Positions 48,228 through 60,390 of a stretch of 64,000 nucleotides of DNA are shown piece by piece; the first letter of the stretch is position 1, and every line of letters begins with the position of its first letter. The translations under genes were made by a program, and so were the position numbers. The DNA is from Bidens hawaiensis (Eukaryota; Streptophyta; Magnoliopsida; Asterales; Asteraceae), in NCBI GenBank assembly GCA_021521415.1, contig JAIQDT010001939.1:406658-470657 (forward strand). Direction: 5' to 3'. The notes below the pieces were generated by a model that saw only the letters and a program-made list of their open reading frames with translations, made no database searches and was not told where the DNA came from.

Positions 48228-49204
48228 TGAAGAAACACTAACCGGACCCCGGGCAGATTACTGGTAACCTGGGGGTTAGATAGATGTTTCCCACGAGGGG
48301 TTAGACCCTTGGAAGATGGTTCTTCTGATAACCTGCAAAACAGACACCGTGAGCTCGTCACTGAGAAGGGGGGGGTTCCTCCTTGTGACCACCCTCCGGC
48401 GTGAGAATCAGACTAGATTGCTCTTTAAATATAAAAGTATATTAAGAGATTGCTAGAGCAGATATCAGGTATATTATGATGATAATGTGATAATGTAATA
48501 TGTTTAGATGATCATACCATTTGGGGTATTTATAGCCGAAGGTAGGTTTCCAAGGAGGTATGGCCGGCTGCAACAGTGTTCCTGTTCATCAACAGTAGCC
48601 TACGCACGTGCCCTGCTGGTAGTTGGTGGGTAGGCAGCGGCTGATAGTGACCAGGCCTGCTGTATACTATTCCCTTTCCACCAACTGCCGGCTACGCACG
48701 TGGTATGACAGTAGTTGGTGAGTAGGCAGCGGCTAATAGTGATACAGTACAGGAGCATGCTGCTCGCCATACTGTATCAGTGAGCTGTCGTATCTCTGAT
48801 CAGATCTTTCGCCCATACCTCGTCAGGTACAGTAAAAGGTCCTTCAGTATACAGACTGGCTTATTTGGGCGGGAGTATTCCCCCTCCCGCCTCTGTGCGG
48901 GATTGCTCCCGGCTTTGCTCATTCCTTCAGGTGACACTGAATGATCGAGAGCTAAGTACCTAGTGCGTGTAGCCATGCTGCGCGGGTGGCCTTCCCTCAT
49001 GGCTTGTATCCGAGGCTGCGGGAACAGGCGGAGTCCTTCACCATGGGAGGCATTTCCTGCGGGAACAGCTTGCGTACTGCGCGTAAGGACGTCACGTCTC
49101 TGAGCATGGTTGGTCCTGCGTATCCAGTTGGTCTCTGCGCAGACGTCCCTGTTTAAGGTGAGTCTTGCGGGACCAACTGGGCTCTGCTGGGACCTACCTC
49201 TTCA
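48228..49204 (-). repeat. 3' LTR of element C (977 bp)
   Basis: On the minus strand TGAAGAGGTAGG...TTTCTTCA. TATA box TATAAATA on the minus strand at 48527-48534. Differs from the other LTR by G/A in CTTGTGACC versus CTTGTAACC, and C/A in GTCTTGCGGG versus GTCTTGAGGG. Confidence 0.93.
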
Positions 49205-49216
49205 AGTCCCCCCAGT
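49205..49216 (-). other. Polypurine tract of element C
   Basis: Minus-strand ACTGGGGGGACT directly beside the 3' LTR, identical to element A. Confidence 0.85.
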
Positions 49217-49599
49217 CCAATGTTCTTCTCATGCGTGTTTAATAAAGTGAGGTGAACTTTTGGACTTGAGCAAAGGGTTTTGAAAAGGGTTTTGTAAGGT
49301 TTTCCATGGGGATTCTTTCCGCGGAAGTCCTTGTCACTTGCAGAAATGCCCGAGTTTCCTGCTTGGTCTTTGGGTATGATGCGGGTAGGTCTGTAACCTC
49401 CTCGCAAGTCAGGAGCATTGAGTCCCAGTTGTATGTATTTTCCATGAGGTTTTGGTAGTTTTGAACATAGTGATCAATTATGTTAAAACCATCAATTCCA
49501 TCTTGGAACTTCCAACAACGTAGTTCTCGACGTTCCCGCTATGCGGGGATGTTATTTCCGTTTCCGCAAGCATTGCCCAGAAGATCCTTCTTGGTTTCA

Positions 49600-50265
49600 A
49601 TTCCCAGCGGAGCGCTAGGTATGTGAAGGGTTTTGCCTTGACACTGTACCTGCGCTCGTCTTACGGTTACTTTACTTCCAAGGTATTCCTGGCGTCAATT
49701 CCCTGCGGGTGCTAGGTATGTGGAGGGTTTTGCCTTTACACTGTACCCGCACCCGTCTTGTAGTTACTTGGTTGCCGAGGAATACTTGGCTTCAATTCCC
49801 TGCGGGTGCTAGGTATGTGAAGGGTTTTGCCTTAACACTGTACCCGCGGCCGTCTTACGGTTACTTGTTCGCCAAGATTTTCTTGGCTTCAGTTCCCTGC
49901 GGGTGCTAGGTATGTGAAGGGTTTTGCCTTTACACTGTACCCGCGGCCGTCTTACGGTTACTTGTTCGCCAAGATTTTCTTGGCTTCAGTTCCCTGCGGG
50001 TGCTAGGTATGTGAAGGGTTTTGCCTTTACACTGTACCCGCACCCGGCTTATGGTTACTTGTTTGCCAAGGTACTTGGCTTCAATTCCCTGCGGGTGCTA
50101 GGTATGTGAAGGGTTTTGCCTTAACACTGTACCCGCATCCGTCTTACGGTTACTTGTTCACCAAGGTTTACTTGGCTTCAGTTCCCTGCGGGTGCTAGGT
50201 ATGTGAAGGGTTTTGCCTTTACACTGTACCCGCATCCGGCTTATGGTTACTTGTTTGCCAAGGTA
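49600..50265. repeat. 97-bp tandem array, 7 copies, element C
   Basis: GCTAGGTATGTG recurs at 49613, 49711, 49808, 49904, 50002, 50096 and 50193 (spacing 94-98). Each unit carries CTGTACCCGC and TACGGTTACTTG. It is the same unit as the three-copy array of element A. Confidence 0.92.
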
Positions 50266-50607
50266 AGGGGTACTTTCCCGCTTTTTAATATTTTCGAATT
50301 TTGAATTTTGAAATTCGAAGAGTTGGTGAAAAGATAAGAACAGTCCAAACCTCTGAAACGTCGTGCGACGGTTTCTTCTGACTGTGTCAGGACGTGCAGG
50401 AAGTTATGGTGACGTGACAGAACATGGTCATTCCAGTCGCTTTTTCAGGCGCGTGGGCGCGATTTTTCGGGCGCGTGGCCGCGAAATTACTGGCACACGT
50501 CCTTTCAACAGCTGTTGCCAGCTTGCTTTTTGCCATGTGTCATAGTTTCATTGCACATTCGATTTCTCTCTCCTCCGCATTAAATTCACCGCATTAATTG
50601 CGATTAC

Positions 50608-50615
50608 TATATAAA
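50608..50615 (+). promoter_or_regulatory. TATA box of the antisense ORF, element C
   Basis: TATATAAA followed by a pyrimidine-rich leader, 131 bases before the ATG at 50739. Confidence 0.68.
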
Positions 50616-50738
50616 GGGGTAGAGGGTTATTTGCAATTCACACTTTTTACTTTTCTCTTCATCTTTAAGGCGATTTCCGGCGAATACTTCTTTATTCAAT
50701 CGAGCATTCTCTCGAAATCGTTCTCTTCTGTCTGCAAG

Positions 50739-53700
50739 ATGTCTTCTCGTGATGCTGAAGCTATAGCTGACGACAGGGGTACTGCTGGCGAGTGCCAGTG
50801 TGCTCTGCCCGGCGATCAGTACCGGTATGTTGTCAGGAAGTTCATGCTCGATCATCTCAAGCCTGAGTTTCCTGAATCCCACCAGACCGTGTATGATGCC
50901 CCCAGAGGCAAGATCGGGGTTTATGCTGCATTTTTTGTCTATGGGAATCTTAGATTCCCGTTGACAAAATTTGTTTACCGTGACCTTGAGAGGCACGGTG
51001 TTCATTTGACCGAGCTGCACCCCATGGCGATCGCCAAGATTCGCCATTTTGAGTGGGTGTGCCGGATTTTGGGCATCGAGCCCCATGTGGACCGCCTGAT
51101 GACCTTCTATACTTGGAGGTGCATCCAGGGGTGGTACACCTTGACGACCCGTATTAAGGGTCTGAAGATTTGCGACACCGAGCGCAGTCTTCGCGCGTGG
51201 AAGCAGGAATTCTTCTACATTTCTGCCCGCGCCATCCCCCTTGCCATGAAGTTTAAAAATGGCCAAGCGATACCGAGCCTTCACGCCCCCAACTACCAGG
51301 AGGCGGAATGGTTTTCGAAGATATCCCGGATCCAATCTCCGGTTTACCGGTTTGCGGAATCCGGGATGGTTATGTTAGGGATGAGCCGGGTGTGGAAAGA
51401 TGCGTCTCAGGTTCCCATCCTTCTCGAATACGGTTTGAACTCTATTCCCTATGGTATGTCTTGTCTTTCTTTTTGATACAAGTTTGTCTTCTAACTGTTT
51501 CTTTTCTTTCAGAGGGAAATAATTTGGAGTCGCTTCTGTTCCCGCGGGAAACCGACGGTCCCGCGCGGATGGGTACTCGTGCTCTGGACGAGGGCGAGTT
51601 GCCCATCCTGGAGCAAACGGCGGATCGTTTTGTGGAGGTCTATCCGCTGGGCCACGAGATCCTGAGCCACCGGCGGCCAGGTAAGGCGATATTCTTTCCT
51701 CAATCTCTCAATGCTGTACCCGCTGTTGGAATTCTTGACCTGTCTTCTTCTGAGGAATCCTCAGATGCTCCTCCATTGGTGCGGAAGAAGAAAGCTGCTG
51801 CCGGCGGGAAAGGGAAGGAGAAGGCCTCCACGGCTGGTCCGGTGGTTCTATCTGACTCGGAGTCAGATAGTGAAGAGGTGGCGGGGAAGCCCGGTGGTGA
51901 GAAGACCACTGTTCCGGAGGCTACGACCGTTACCTCCGGAGAACCAACGAAGACGACGGTGACCGGTACCAAGAGGCCGGCTCCATCGGGTTCCTCCCCG
52001 CCCGTCCGTACGTTCAGGGTCAAGAAAACCCGTAAGTACAATCATAATGTCTTTGCAGATTTATTACTTCATAAATTTATCTAACACTTTCTTCTTTGTG
52101 CAGGCGTGGATGTTGACGCATTCCGGGGTGAAGCGCAGGGGAGTACCTCCCCGCCAATGACGGTAGGCTCGGTCAGCCTTCCTGAGGCGTCGACCCAGGC
52201 GCCTGCGCCTGCATCCGCTGGTCCAGTTGCTCGTTCCTTTGAGCCAACTGTTCCGGCCGAGATGACGTCACCGCCGGCCGTGAGTGCGATTTTTACAGCA
52301 TCCTTCACGGAGCCGGCGGTTACTGCTGCTGCTGAGGAGGCGGCGACCGCGGCGGCGACCACAACGGCGACCACGGCGGCTGCCACCATGCCCGCGCCAC
52401 CGGCACCTACGGCCGGACCATCAGGTACGCGCAGGGCTTCCCGCCGATCTTTGCCCCCTTCCCGTCTGCCTGACCTGTTGGATGGATTTCCTTTAGGTTC
52501 AGGTGATGGGTTTGGCGGCTATCGGCCTGTCATTGACCCTACAGGTGCGTAGGGTTCCTTTCTTTTTCCCTTATGTTTTTTATCATCTTTTCCTTACTGC
52601 CTTTGTTTCTTTTGCAGTGTCGGATTCCAATGAAGTGTATGTTCCGCGATGGAACATACGCCGAAAAACAACCCTTCGTACCCCTGTGGAGTGCGTGGAC
52701 TGGGCTCGCCACGCTGCTCCTCATGGTGCGTTGGGGGAAGCCATGGCTAGCTACCAGGAGGGTAGGCTAACCAATGAGCTTCGGGTTCTCCAAGCCCGGA
52801 TGCAGCCGCGCGTCGAGCTGCTTTGTCGTGAAAGCGACAAGTTGAAAGCAGCTCGCGCCAAGGACGTATCTGAGGCGCGTGCTCTTCGGGAGGAGAACCA
52901 ACAGCTGGCGGCAGCTGCCGCCGACAAGGAGAAGGCCTTCAAGGCCCTCGAGGTTGAAGTTCAGGCGCGACTCGAGGCCCGCTCCAAGGCTGCCCAAGCT
53001 GTGAATGAACAGCTTCGGCTGGCCAGGGAGACTGCGCGAAACGCAACCGAGAGGGCTGCCAAGGCTGAAGCCGTTGCTGAGCCTTTGCGTGTGGAGAATG
53101 AGGAGCTCAAGGCCAAATTAGAGGCTCTCCAACGCGCTCATGATGCCTTGGCAATGGAAGATGCCAAAAAACTCCAGGAAATCTTGGACCAGAGGGGGGT
53201 GCTTGACCACACCGAGCGGAAACTTAAGGGCGTCGAAGAGGCTGCCGCAAAGGAAGTTTTACTTGCCAACCTTAACAAGAGCGAAGCCGAACGCGCCCAT
53301 AACGAAGCTCAAGCTGCCCTCCAATGGCTTCTTCGAGAAGCGTTACCTCAGGTATGTTTAGCTTTATCTTCTCGCTTTTCTTTTGTAAGAAAAGGTTCTA
53401 ATACTTGTATTTTTTCTTTGTAGGTTGTGCGTCGGGTCTTTTCAGAGACCTCTTACGATGATGCTATGAGCGCAGCCCTCAACGCTTCTCATGAGGATGG
53501 GGAAAAGGCCGGCTTCTTGCTTGGTCTAGGGTTTGTTGAGAAAGGCGTCCCGCCTTCCAACTTCCCTTTGTTCGATGTGGATACCGAAGCCATTTATGAC
53601 CAAGCATTGAACCAATACGCCGCCTTCCCGCATCCAGTGGTGGAAAAGGTGGACGAAGTAGCTGCTGCTGATGATGGGTTAGCTGTCCTCAAAGCGTTCC

Positions 53701-53759
53701 TCGAACCACCCCGTTCTTCTGACGGAGCGGGTCCAAGTGGAAGCGGCCCTGAAGCTTGA
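50739..53759 (+). CDS. Antisense spliced extra ORF of element C, intact (Transposase_28-like)
   Basis: Five exons: 50739-51453, 51513-52031, 52104-52544, 52618-53351, 53424-53759. All introns are short GT-AG and the parts join exactly to 914 codons plus stop. Exon 1 has the 'putative gypsy type transposon' domain (FVYGNLRFPLTKFVYRDLE, HFEWVCRILGIEPHVD, LGMSRVWKDA). Exon 2 is Ser/acidic with a basic KKTRK end. Exon 3 is Ala/Pro/Thr rich. Exon 4 starts VYVPRWNIRRK and is a long charged coiled coil (about 200 residues). Exon 5 has RRVFSETSYDDAMSAAL and a Gly/Ser tail. It lies opposite to gag and is the only complete protein of this element. Function unknown; a helper for mobility or expression is only a guess. 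Confidence 0.85.
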
Positions 53760-53964
53760 TCCTGAAGATCCCTTCCCATTGCTAAGATAGACTTGTATAG
53801 TTTTATTCTTTTAGGCGGGTAGTTACCCGGCCATTCTTGTAATATATTCTTGAAATATTAATCTTTTTGCGTATAAGATTGTTATTTCCTTCTTTGGGTT
53901 CCTTGCTTTATAAACTTATGACTTGCATACTTAGTTTAAATTAGCAATTTTCCAAGTGTTTAGA

Positions 53965-54870
53965 ATAAGAACCTTTGAACGTGGTTGATAATGGGTTAAA
54001 GTTTCGCTTCCTCCTTCGTGATTGTGCGGGTAGAACCGTCACTTGCACTTGGTAGGATGGCTAAACTTTAACCTTCATCTGACCTGCGTGTAGGTTTTCC
54101 TTTTCGAAATTTCTAAGGCATTAAGATAAGTTAACCTTTGAACGTGGTTGATAACAGGAAGTCTTGCTTCCTCTTTCGTGATTGTGCGGGTAGAACCGTC
54201 ACTTGCACTTAGTAGGATGGCAAAACTTTACCCATATCTGACCTGCGTGTAGGTTTTCCTTACCTTTTGAGGATAAGTTAAACCTTTGAACGTGGTTGAT
54301 AACAGGAAGTCTTGCTTCCTCTTTCGTGATTGTGCGTGTAGAACCGTCACTTGCACTTAGTAGGATGGCAAAACTTTACCCATATCTGACCTGCGTGTAG
54401 GTTTTCCTTACCTTTTGAGGATAAGTTAAACCTTTGAACGTGGTTGATAACAGGAAGTCTTGCTTCCTCTTTCGTGATTGTGCGGGTAGAACCGTCACTT
54501 GCACTTAGTAGGATGGCAAAACTTTACCCATATCTGACCTGCGTGTAGGTTTTCCTTACCTTTTGAGGATAAGTTAAACCTTTTAACGTGGTTGATAACA
54601 GGAAGTCTTGCTTCCTCTTTTGTGATTGTGCGGGTAGAACCGTCACGTGCACTTAGTAGGATGGCAAAACTTTACCCATATCTGACCTGCGTGTAGGTTT
54701 TCCTCATCCTTTTGAGAATTTTGTTTTGAACCGTTTAACGCGCGGTTGTCAACGTGTTCAGTTTCCTTTCATGATTCATGCGGATAGACCGGCACTTTCA
54801 TTTAATGGGATAACTGAACTTTTCCCCTTCAACTGACCTGCGTGAAGGTTCGTCACGCTTTTGGGTTCGT
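53965..54870. repeat. 148-bp tandem array, 5 clear copies plus decayed ends, element C
   Basis: GAACGTGGTTGATAA-type starts lie near 53977, 54139, 54288, 54436 and 54584, with a decayed sixth near 54736. Each unit holds GTGCGGGTAGAACCGTCAC and CTGACCTGCGTGTAGGTTTT. It lies in the spacer between the pol remnant and the antisense ORF, where both transcripts end. Confidence 0.92.
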
Positions 54871-54970
54871 GCGGGTAGGACCGCCTTCCCACGCAACGAC
54901 TCCACATAATGTGAATGCCGTCACCAGTGTTCAGAAAAGTATTAAATGTAAAATCATCAGCTTCGATGTT

Positions 54971-55212
54971 CTAAAGAGAATCATTTCCATTAGAAGTGGC
55001 TCTTGGCCTTTTCTTTACAAATTGGAATTGATTTACATGCAAACTGTGTAAATGAGCTCCCTTCCATGTTGTTGGGATGGGAGTGCCATCGAGCCGATAC
55101 GCACCTGGTTCGGGATCTCGTTCTTTACGCAGCATGTAGTCTCGATTTTGAAGCTGGAATTGATTCGTGTTTTTCCCAGTTGGGGTTCTATACGCACCTG
55201 CCTGCTCAGCCT
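54971..55212 (-). pseudogene. Remnant of the integrase C-terminus, element C
   Basis: The minus strand reads DYMLRKERDPEPGAYRLDGT then PIPTTWKGAHLHSLHVNQF, the usual end of plant gypsy integrases (compare GAYTLKDLNG in element B). It follows gag after a jump near 55200-55230, so almost all of pol was deleted. It is not in frame with the preceding Gag. Confidence 0.7.
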
Positions 55213-56667
55213 TTATTGCGCCACGAGGTGCGCGAGCGTCCCATCTCTGACAAATGCTTCGACCATGTCCTTTACGTCTATGCATTCTTCAGTGTTGTGG
55301 CCTTTTGTCTTGTGGAAGTCACAGTATTTGCTCCGATCAGCATCGTGACGATGTCGGATTATTGGAGGCTTTGGCCATGGGAGCTCTTCAGTGGCGAATA
55401 TCTCAGTGACGCTTTTGGTGAGTGGCGTCCATCTGGAGTTCCGGTGCGACTGTACATTATCCCTTCCGCCCAACCGATGTTGCAAGCCGGATGAGGTGTC
55501 AAAGTTTACCCTTGACTGCCAAATGCCTTGCTTTCGTTTTTTATTTAGTCGGGCGGTGAGGACGTTGTCTTCTCTCGTCCTCTGGGTGTAGAGGTTTGTG
55601 CTCTGTGGGAGATCTTTACCCAGTTGCTTCTCTGTTTCCGCATAGCGTTTTGCTGCTGTCATGATGCCATCCCATGTGGATGGCATTCCATCTTTACCCG
55701 TTAGGGTGCGGATGAGCTCTGGGTCATGTGCGCCCTGGATGAAGGCAGCGCGAACAAGATCTTCGCTGATATTGCCTAAACTTAGCTTCTTTGAGTTGAA
55801 GCGAGTGATGAAGTTTGGCAGAGATTCATCTTCCTCTCGTATGCATTTGAGGATTGTCCATTGCTCCTCGGTATACTTTCTTTGCTGGCTGAAGTGTTGG
55901 CTAAACTTCTGCTGGAAGTCTGCCCAGTCGTAGATGTGGTTGACCGGTAGGCGATCAAACCAAGCTCTAGCAGCCCCCACCAGCGTCATTTGGAACATGT
56001 AACACCACGTGGGTTCCGTCCAATTGCTGACGGTTGCCCCCGCTATGAACCTGTTCAAATGATCGTCTGGATCAGATATACCGTCATATGTGCCTATGTT
56101 GGGCATTTGTTTGGCACTCTTTGGGGCGATTGCTTCAGCAATGTCCCTTGCAAATTTGGACGTTCATGCATTTGCAACGTTTGGTCTGAACGTTTTGGAG
56201 AAGTCTCGTGGACTTCCACCTGTGCTTTTTGGTTTGAAGGCTTGTCCAAAATGCCTTTTCGGTTGGGATTCCGTTTCCTTACGCTTCCCTTTTGCCCTAT
56301 GGCGAGGGTTCGCGTCGGAGTCGGATTCCTCCGAGTCATCCTCCCAGTATTCGAATTCGTCGGCCTGTTGCACGGAACGCAAGCGTTCGTCCAACTCAGC
56401 CTGGAATTCCTTTTGTCGTGCCTCCGCCCATGCCTTAACTTCATCGAGAGTCTGGCGGGGGAGTCTTCGTTTCTCAAACTGGGTATCGGTGGATCCCAGT
56501 AGGCGATCATTTACTGCACTTGCCCCAGCTTTGGTAAGTGGGGTAGTGTTCGTAAAATTTACTTCACTTGCCCCGGCTTCGGTAGCCGGGGTAGTGTTCG
56601 TAAAAACTGTGTTGCCGGTGTTCATCCCAGTAGCTGGGGTTGTGGTTACCGGAATTTCTCTAACCAT
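55213..56667 (-). pseudogene. Gag of element C, interrupted by one in-frame stop
   Basis: Starts at ATG 56667, 48 bases after the primer site. The N-terminal part is Thr/Ala rich then acidic and basic; the Gag domain has SDPDDHLNRFIAGA, TWCYMFQMTLVGAARAWFD and FQQKFSQHF; the Cys/His motif is KYCDFHKTKGHNTEEC. The only break is a TGA at 56164-56166 between the two halves, in the same frame, so one base change would explain it. The frame ends at 55213, just before the deletion junction. Confidence 0.85.
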
Positions 56668-56714
56668 CTTTGTAGAAGTTTGAAAAAACTGGAGAAAAAT
56701 AAAGTTCTAGCTTT

Positions 56715-56731
56715 ATGCACGGATGGCGCCA
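56715..56731 (-). other. tRNA primer binding site of element C
   Basis: Minus-strand TGGCGCCATCCGTGCAT, next to the 5' LTR end. The first 13 bases match element B. Confidence 0.7.
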
Positions 56732-56732
56732 A

Positions 56733-57709
56733 TGAAGAAACACTAACCGGACCCCGGGCAGATTACTGGTAACCTGGGGGTTAGATAGATGTTTCCCACG
56801 AGGGGTTAGACCCTTGGAAGATGGTTCTTCTGATAACCTGCAAAACAGACACCGTGAGCTCGTCACTGAGAAGGGGGGGGTTCCTCCTTGTAACCACCCT
56901 CCGGCGTGAGAATCAGACTAGATTGCTCTTTAAATATAAAAGTATATTAAGAGATTGCTAGAGCAGATATCAGGTATATTATGATGATAATGTGATAATG
57001 TAATATGTTTAGATGATCATACCATTTGGGGTATTTATAGCCGAAGGTAGGTTTCCAAGGAGGTATGGCCGGCTGCAACAGTGTTCCTGTTCATCAACAG
57101 TAGCCTACGCACGTGCCCTGCTGGTAGTTGGTGGGTAGGCAGCGGCTGATAGTGACCAGGCCTGCTGTATACTATTCCCTTTCCACCAACTGCCGGCTAC
57201 GCACGTGGTATGACAGTAGTTGGTGAGTAGGCAGCGGCTAATAGTGATACAGTACAGGAGCATGCTGCTCGCCATACTGTATCAGTGAGCTGTCGTATCT
57301 CTGATCAGATCTTTCGCCCATACCTCGTCAGGTACAGTAAAAGGTCCTTCAGTATACAGACTGGCTTATTTGGGCGGGAGTATTCCCCCTCCCGCCTCTG
57401 TGCGGGATTGCTCCCGGCTTTGCTCATTCCTTCAGGTGACACTGAATGATCGAGAGCTAAGTACCTAGTGCGTGTAGCCATGCTGCGCGGGTGGCCTTCC
57501 CTCATGGCTTGTATCCGAGGCTGCGGGAACAGGCGGAGTCCTTCACCATGGGAGGCATTTCCTGCGGGAACAGCTTGCGTACTGCGCGTAAGGACGTCAC
57601 GTCTCTGAGCATGGTTGGTCCTGCGTATCCAGTTGGTCTCTGCGCAGACGTCCCTGTTTAAGGTGAGTCTTGAGGGACCAACTGGGCTCTGCTGGGACCT
57701 ACCTCTTCA
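56733..57709 (-). repeat. 5' LTR of element C (977 bp)
   Basis: Same length and ends as the other LTR. Minus-strand TATA box TATAAATA at 57032-57039. It would drive the gag transcript leftward. Read through its other side it could also start M8-gene transcripts, but nothing shows this. Confidence 0.93.
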
Positions 57710-59863
57710 CCAATCAAGACGGTCTGCCATGCTATAATTAGCCTCGTACCAACCACTATCCTCAAGTAAAGCTAATGTCATTTTTGAAACCACGGATCGC
57801 GTGTCAACCGAACCCGTCATGATCTCGTTCATTAAAAGTCTCTTTTCGCAGTGAGATCCTGACATGTTTTTGATGATCAAGAAAATGTTGTTTTATTACT
57901 AGCATTATAATTATATTGTTGTTGTTAAAATGAGTCTGGTATTGGATTACCAACCTGATGTCCCGCGGCCCCCACCGTCTTCAAGTTCCAACCCGGTGAA
58001 ACTCTCTGAGAATGTCTGACAAGAGAAACGGGTCATGGATCAAATCAAAACAGGTCATTTTTTTGTATTGGTGGTCTAAATGGGTCATGTTCAAATATTT
58101 TTTTTTATTGATAATTAGTACGTCAAATATGATTACAAAAATTATATAATAAGTTTTAAAAGATTATGCACTACAAAACGATTCACTATCAGAGTTTGGT
58201 TTTTGTTAAGAGGTGGAAATGGGAGGGTTGGATCAAGGATCAAAACGGGTAGGTTTTTGTATTGGTGGTTTAAATGAGCCGCGGGTCATGTGCAAAATTT
58301 AATTTTATAGATGATTTATACGTCAAATATGATTACAAAAATTACATAATAAGTTTTAAGAAATTATTTATCAAAGACTAATTTACTGTTTGTCTATTTA
58401 AGTTCGGTTTTATTAGAGAGGCAAAACAGGCAATTTTTGGTATCTGTGGTCAAAATGAGTCGGGTTGACCTGATAAACTTTTTGTCCAGAACTTTAAATT
58501 TTTTTATAAAGAATCACTACACCAAATATGATCACAAATATTATATTGTTTCAACAATAATATAGTTTTAAGAATAATAAATTAAAACAGAGATTTGGGC
58601 GAGTTTCTGGCCCGTTTAACCCATTTGATATGTCTCATGTTTGACTTGTTGGAGATAAAGCCTAACCCAAATAAACTCATTCATAGATAAATAATTTAAA
58701 ACTATAAAGAAAAGAGCGTGATGTAACGTACCCCATAATGATGGCGTGCATGCATGATAACGTGTGGCAAAACGACGCGTGTCACCATCCTCCCAATTTT
58801 TTCATCCATTGTCTCTTCAGTAACCTTCAAAATATAATAAAAAGGAAGGAAAAACATAGTTATAATCACAAGCCCTTTATACCATTTTGGATGTTACAAA
58901 CTAAGTCAACCAAATGAATCAATAGTCAAACTTGTGTATGACACTATAACTTATACAAGGACATGATACAAGTGGTTTTACCTGGCTTCGCCGCCTTTTT
59001 CTCTCATCTCTAAAATGAGTGAATGCGTGTGGGTCAAATCCAAGAACATGCATCACCTAGCAACATTAAACTTGTCAAAACCTTTTTCAATGAAATGTCG
59101 CATACCTTTTAATGTCTTACAAAAAAAAGAAAAGAGAGTAAATGTCATATATACCCCTAAAATATAAGAAGTTAAAATAATATCCTTAGGGTATTTATGT
59201 CAAAAATACGAACATGGGGTTATATGATATTATAATCTTTTGAAGAAGAATACAAGAAATTATCCAAAAAGATAACAACCAAACTCACTTCATGTATGAG
59301 GGTAGCTGAAAGTAACGTTTCGGCTTCTGCTGTCAAATGTCTAGGGGCTACATTCACATGTCCTGCAAATACATGATGGCACATTCACCTTTTAAACACT
59401 AATTCTTCATAACAAGTGTGTTTTGACTTTTGAGAATTGAAACGAAAATAATATAAGTTACCAGCAATTGCACGACCCCATTGATCACGTTCACATGCTA
59501 CCGCCCATGCTAAAGTATTGACAGTGGTGGGCCTTGTAGTCACCAAAAGAACCAAGTCGGCATCGGCAACACCCTCTGGCAAAATGATTTTAAAAAATGC
59601 ATAAATATATTAACTTTAGAAGAACTAGTCAAGTAATAATCTCAACTGTGCTTTTATCTCAAAAGGGTCAAACCGAGAATTTGACCAAAAGTCGCAAAAA
59701 GTTTATTTTGGATACATACTGTTTCGTTCAAAGATTTTGAATATAATTGTAATAACAGTGTTTCAGTAAGCATAATTATATTTATTTATTGGTTGCGGGT
59801 CAGCCCGACCAAGCTTGATTCGACATGTACCAAAAATGAAACATTGTAACAAACAGATATAGG

Positions 59864-60182
59864 CTTGTAAATGGACCGAACATACAAGAACTGAGCATAT
59901 TCGTGTTTTAACATTAACTAAACAAACGATCGAACACGAAACACCAAACGAATGAGATTTTCTTGTTCATGTGTATTCATCAAGAAAATGTACATGTTCA
60001 TTTTTGTTTGTGTTGGTTCGTTAACAATATTAATGAACGGTTCACGAACATAAACGAACGTTCACAAACATAAATGAACGAGCGAGACATGTGTTCATAT
60101 TCGTTTGTTTATTAAATAATCGAAGTTCCCATTGAATGGTTCACGAACTATTCACTGAACGTTTGACTTGTTTACAGCCTAA
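59864..60182. repeat. MITE-like repeat with TAGGCTTGTAAA ends, intron 4 of the M8 gene
   Basis: Begins TAGGCTTGTAAATGGACC and ends TTGACTTGTTTACAGCCTA, so the ends are inverted repeats. The core is rich in GTTCACGAAC/CGAACG words. It is 18 bases from the exon 4 donor. Confidence 0.55.
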
Positions 60183-60390
60183 ACCGGCATAAAGAAAACC
60201 TTCAACATATGCACGTGGAAGTTGAACACCGCCATCTTGTCCACAAGCAGAGTAACCACTTAACCGCAAGTTTCCTCTTACACGCTCAACCGCCAAAGCT
60301 CTTCTAAACCAGTCTGCTGTCTGCCCTAAAGCCTGATCTCTCATAATACATCAACATTAATAAAAAAATAAACAATTAAAAATGTAATGC

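Larger units (their letters stand above)
48228..57709 (-). mobile_element. Non-autonomous Tat-type LTR retrotransposon C (9.5 kb) inside the M8 gene
   Basis: LTRs 48228-49204 and 56733-57709 are both 977 bp and differ at about two bases by eye. Target duplication CCAAT. Minus-strand order: LTR, primer site (56731-56715), gag (56667-55213), a remnant of the integrase end (to about 54980), 148-bp tandem repeats, an antisense spliced ORF (+ strand, 50739-53759), 97-bp tandem repeats, polypurine tract (49216-49205), LTR. Protease, RT, both RNase H and most of integrase are missing. Near-identical LTRs mean a very recent insertion, so proteins were probably supplied by a related full element. Confidence 0.95.
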
